Of a stretch of 64,000 nucleotides of DNA, positions 59,760-64,000 are shown in pieces. Below the pieces are notes generated by a model. It worked only from the letters and a program-made list of their open reading frames with translations, was not told the origin of the DNA and did not search any database. Numbering within the stretch: the stretch's first letter is position 1; the number at the start of each line of letters is the position of its first letter. A program made the translations under genes and the position numbers. This stretch comes from Limnoperna fortunei. Its lineage: Eukaryota; Mollusca; Bivalvia; Mytilida; Modiolidae. The DNA lies in NCBI GenBank assembly GCA_944474755.1, contig OX104112.1:63023640-63087639 (forward strand). Direction: 5' to 3'.

Positions 59760-62240
59760 TAACAACATATGACATTTTCCAACACTATAACCAACCCAAT
59801 TTTACCAGTTATCTATACAGTTGGTACATTTGTGATACACAGCTGACCTAAGCATATTGAATTTTGATGCACCAAAACGTAAGACAACATTAAATTTGAG
59901 GATTTGAAATCGGTTTTAAATTATTTTACTAACGATTCTATCACTTTAAATTTCACTTACGTATAAAGTGGTTACTTTCATTATGATATGTGTTACAAAC
60001 AAAAATTGAATCGGTATAGTCCTATCCTATGAAGATTGCAAAAGATACAATTTCTACAATACACAATATATATATTCAGGATGTACGGACGTTGTACATA
60101 TTATAATCTCAAGATATACCAAAAATCGCATCGTAAACTGTTCGTAAAACTGTAATCTTACTAAGTACACAGTTGGAAAGTTTACAGCAATATAAGCCTC
60201 TAGTTTTCATTGTGCAGAGACGACAGAACCTAGCGAAAACTTCGTCAATTGAGGTTACTATTAGAGGCAAACAGACCTTGCATGTGTCCACATTCTTTAT
60301 AATTATTTGACCCTTTTGGCTTTATCTAAGAGAATATATGTTGCACAAGGACAAGATCCACGAATAAATATTGAAGGTTAGCATGCAAGGACATTTTGTT
60401 ATCTATTACTTTATTTTATTTGCACATAAATCTAAAGAAATGTTTACATAATATTAAATGTATTATTAAATTGAAAAGAAGAAAATAAAATATAATATAA
60501 GTATAGTTTAGACATGCTAATATATGTTATAAAATCAAACATATTAATATAAAAAATATTAGTAAATGCATAATCAAGTATAACAAAGGCTGGTAAAATG
60601 TTTATGGGCCAGTATAATCCCTATTGTTAACATGGCTGATAGAAATTTAAAAAAAAAGATTCGTATGGTATTGTGGCTATCAGTAGAAATAAAAAGCTCT
60701 TCAGATTTTGCCTTTAAAATGGATACTTGATTTAAATTGTTTCTTGTAATACACCAAGTACACCCATCAACACAACACTAACTGATTGATTGATACACTT
60801 TGTTTTATTATTATAATATGTATGATTTCATAAATAAATAAAATTACCGTGTTTTATCATTTAAAAAGTTACTCCAAATATATTTTAAGTCTCGGGCTAC
60901 AGGTTACAATGTTTTTCTTATAATAAGAGCTTCTCTATTTAAAACAATTAAAACATAAATAATGCATTTATTTTTATTATGATTTATTTATTGATTTGTT
61001 TACTTGCCTTACCAACAGTCTCTGTTATCGGCTGTAAGAAGCTTGCAAACAAAACTGCTTTGTTCCGTTTTATCTAATGTCACTATGTTACATAGGCATT
61101 TCAAATAATACAACATTTTAATTATTTGTATTCTTAGTTTATAATTTACGAATGATTAATGCTTAATCTATTTAGCAGAAATGAATATTAGTAGCCTTAT
61201 GACTTGACATGAGCAAAATATAAGAACGAGGCTAAAAAACGGCAAAAGTACGAAGTTCTGTCGAGCCTAAACCTCGTTTCATCCCGAGTCTTAGTACATG
61301 TATTGTGTTTATGTCAAGTCAATCATTAATATTATGTTTATCACGCTAGTTACACTATTAGTACATTGTTTTGTTTTATATTCTTTTAAAATACCCTTCG
61401 AAATAATATCCGTATTAGGCCTTACACATTGTTCGCAGTACTTTAGAATCAAAATGATTAACGTAACCTTAAGTGATTTGCCAAAAAGGAGATTTATTGT
61501 TCCGGGTGAATTGTATTTCAAAAGTAAATAGATCTAGACTTATTTTATACATATCACAGATAGTCTTCATATATGACACAAACGAAATCAAATATTTTAA
61601 AAATGTTTTTAAAAATGTACCAGGAGATTCACTTAATATTTCAATAGGACAATATAGGACAATTCTTAGAATCATCTTAAGACATGTCTTTGATAACACA
61701 ACGATGCTGACAAAATTTTTCAAAGTCGTGTCACCGAAGATGTCGCAAGTTACATGTAGGACGTGTAATAATTGTTATTCCATCTAGGACAATTTATTAT
61801 TATTAATATCAATATATAAAAAAAGTTTGCATGAAAACAGTAGTTAGCTATGCGACCAAAGAAATACTAACAAATGTTTGATTTTAATCGCAAAACACAC
61901 ACCGTAAACTTACATCACATTGCAATATGCTTTTAAACAAACAGTAGACAGTTTAAAATATCTTAGCGGTTTTTTCAATTACACTATCAAAAATTATCTG
62001 TTTAATGTGCTTAACCGAATTATCTTGATAGGTAAGATTGTGTGATTTTGTCACAGGTAAAAAAGAACGAAAAAAACATTGTTGCAAATAGTATGACAAA
62101 TAAAATTATGTTACCAAATAACCTGTTCTTTTTCGAAAACAATTTTAGAATATGACTTTATTGTGTGTAAAATTAAAAAAAGACATAGCACCCCGTAAGT
62201 TGTTTTGTTTTTAATATTGTTTAATGCTATTTAGCCATTT
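59760..62240. other. stretch without recognisable genes
   Basis: Very AT-rich. The open frames, including overlapping frames on both strands at 61298-61787, are short and carry no domain signature. Confidence 0.4.
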
Positions 62241-62249
62241 TTAAATATA

Positions 62250-62445
62250 CCGTAGATTTGGGTAAAGCCAGAGTACCCAGAAAAAATCTCTACCTTCTAC
62301 AGGAAAACTGATAATCCTAATCAATTAAGGTCAATCGAGTTAAACCTGTCCGCAATGAGATTCGAACCCACAATATCAATGCTGACATACACGGGATCAA
62401 TATGTTATAGACCAACTATTCTAACCACTTCGCCGTCAAGGCCCC
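62250..62445 (-). mobile_element. SINE (tRNA-headed family), diverged
   Basis: The + strand reads AAGCCAGAGTACCCAGAAA, TCAATTAAGGTCAATCGAG, GAGATTCGAACCCACAAT (the B-box complement) and TTCTAACCACTTCGCCGTC (the A-box complement). Confidence 0.75.
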
Positions 62446-62741
62446 GTGTTAGTATACTATAGTTCTGAAATGAATATAGAACAATATAATCAGTACAACC
62501 TGTTAAGCACAGCAAACACTATTACATGTATATAGCAGGAGCAATAAAAAAAGGCTAACTAATGCACTAACAACAATTTGTTGATTTAAACATATTCAAC
62601 AAATAAAAACAGAACATGTTAACAAATCACCAATTGTCTCCCTCCACAACCAATGCCATATAAGTACAAATAAAATCTGAATCTGTATATAACTCAGTAA
62701 ATAGCAAAATCAATAAAACACGATGACACTTTTAAAGTTCA

Positions 62742-62979
62742 TCATATTGTGCCTTCTTTTTTCTTCTTGTATGTAATTTTATCCAGGTCACTAAAAGATT
62801 CGGGTAACTTATTGGGAGGTAATGCATGGATTCTTGGTGGAAATGATCCTGGAGTTTGTATAAGTAGGCAAAAAATTATGTCTTTTGGAACATCGTTTTT
62901 ACCGCTTTCAAAATCATCACGAAAAGATGTTTCTTTATCTCTGCTTTCTGTATTGATTTGTTTGGTATTTGCTTCAGGT
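62742..62979 (-). CDS. candidate terminal coding exon of a minus-strand gene, unknown
   Basis: Read on the minus strand, the strong acceptor TTTTATTTTCTTTTAAG (ending at 62980) is followed in phase 2 by about 78 open codons: PEANTKQINTESRDKETSFR, DDFESGKNDVPKDIIFCLL, QTPGSFPPRIHALPPNKLPE, SFSDLDKITYKKKKEGTI, then TGA at 62744-62742. The hydrophilic, proline-containing text and the raised GC look coding. The C terminus is basic. A possible poly-A signal (AATAAA on the minus strand) is at about 62157. I do not recognise the family. Upstream exons would lie at higher coordinates, probably outside the window. A + strand frame over the same bases is its shadow. Confidence 0.45.
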
Positions 62980-63204
62980 CTTAAAAGAAAATAAAACCAA
63001 TTAATATATTGATAGTATAAGATTACATAATATATTGATCACATAAGATTTTAAAATGCCATAGTTAAAACCGTTAATACAAATTTAAGATAATAATGCC
63101 TAAACAGCACCAATGATACATACGTTGATACTGCGTCTCTGTGTAAAACCGTCCTTTATTACTTTTAAATAAAAGTCATGTTTGACTACATAACACATAT
63201 TAGT

Positions 63205-63410
63205 TTTCAGTTATACCAAGGCGTACAGTTTTTATCAAGAGAAAAATCCGGAGTACTCGGTGAAAATTCCTGACCTTCGGCTGAAAAACTGTCAAATCCA
63301 TGTTAATAACGATTGGGGCCAAGAAAATCCTGCCTACAGTAAGGGTGGAACTCTAAATAATAGTAAATGACTAAATATCTTAACCATTCGGTCTCAGACA
63401 AAAACTTGTT
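63205..63410 (-). mobile_element. SINE (tRNA-headed family), diverged
   Basis: The + strand reads GGCGTACAGTTTTTATCAAG, AATCCGGAGTACTCGGTGAA, AATTCCTGACCTTCGGCTGA and CTTAACCATTCGGTCTCAGA, the complement of the A-box end. Confidence 0.65.
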
Positions 63411-63464
63411 AATAAATGTTAAAATGTCATTAGGCAATCCCAGATATATGGTTACTAAGCTGTC

Positions 63465-63735
63465 ACAGATGAGTACTATATTGGACTGCTAGGCAGTACC
63501 AGAAAAAATATATCATATCATGTTATCATACAGTCTCAGAATAGAGTAGTTCAGAATAAAACTGTATGGGGTCACTGAGCAGTACCATAAAATGTATATT
63601 ATGAAGTCACTTTGCCTCGTAACAAAAATGAAGGATCACTCGTCAGAAATATTCTAAAAGGTCTCTGTGCAGTTTCAGAAAACATATTTTTCGAGGTCTT
63701 TTCAGGCTCATATTATATACTAGTAGTGTCTTTTC
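63465..63735. repeat. degenerate short tandem array, about 35-40 bp unit
   Basis: Successive units share GGTCACTGAGCAGTACCA then AAAATNTAT: near 63484 (ACTGCTAGGCAGTACCAG), 63570 (GGGGTCACTGAGCAGTACCA), 63605 (AGTCACTTTGCC), 63634 (GGATCACTCGTCAG), 63659 (AGGTCTCTGTGCAGTTTCAG) and 63694 (GAGGTCTTTTCAGG). Strongly diverged. Confidence 0.45.
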
Positions 63736-64000
63736 ATGTTTAATAAACAAAGAAAGCGTTCCTGCATAACAACATTAGAAAACGGTAATGAGAGTGACAA
63801 ATGACAAAAACATTTACACATAAGAATGTGTTAATAACAGTTATTTACACTTTATTAACTTAACAAGTTATGGCGAAATCCTTGACAGTCCGAAATTAAA
63901 GTCCAATTGTGCGAAAATTGTAAATCAAGTAGTAATGGAATATCTAAATAATTAGAAATGAACTACTAGAATATACAAATCCGACAACACACAATAAAGA

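Overview
The window is animal nuclear DNA. It is strongly AT-rich, its one clear gene is split into many small exons, and the rest is dominated by eukaryotic transposons: SINEs with tRNA-like heads, LINEs, Penelope-like reverse transcriptases, a pogo-like transposase and terminal-inverted-repeat elements. The repeat mix and the receptor style suggest a bivalve mollusc, probably a mussel. That assignment rests on pattern recognition, not on a search.

The main gene lies on the + strand from before 4,099 to about 36,190. Splice sites and reading phases read from the sequence give an immunoglobulin-superfamily receptor with five Ig-type domains (4,099; 6,755; 9,739; 15,357; 25,210), one fibronectin type III domain (25,758), one transmembrane exon (28,896), a modular cytoplasmic tail (29,458-35,464) and a short last exon with a stop codon at 35,877. 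The ectodomain and transmembrane exons are all phase 1-1. The tail alternates 16-19 bp microexons (phase 1 to 2) with 74 bp exons (phase 2 to 1). Each 74 bp exon encodes YxxL-x8-YxxL or a decayed version of it, which is the spacing of an ITAM. The exons listed join into one open frame of 759 codons. The signal-peptide exon was not found and may lie left of the window. The architecture resembles nephrin/echinoid-type receptors, and the tail suggests tyrosine-kinase/SH2 signalling.

The introns hold decayed mobile DNA: SINEs, a minus-strand LINE reverse transcriptase (8.3-9.7 kb), a broken TatD-type nuclease copy (12.3-13.4 kb, minus), an L1/Tx1-like LINE (ORF2 16.9-21.0 kb and ORF1 23.0-24.1 kb, minus), and an unknown decayed coding piece (30.3-30.9 kb, minus).

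From 36.2 to 64 kb no intact host gene is evident. This part contains two broken Penelope-like reverse transcriptases (37 kb +, 45 kb -), a dead pogo/Tigger-like transposase (39-40.5 kb), and a minisatellite with repeated GTCACGTGAC palindromes (46.7-47.1 kb). It also contains a nested pair of CCCAGC-ended elements (outer 47,686-54,946, inner 47,891-51,711). The inner one carries a broken, intron-containing DUF4806-like gene, and the outer one carries an exon encoding a membrane signal anchor. Further right are a 52-bp satellite with three-monomer higher-order structure (55.2-56.8 kb), a decayed coding region near 59.5 kb, a likely terminal exon of a minus-strand gene at 62.7-63.0 kb, and a short degenerate tandem array near the right edge.
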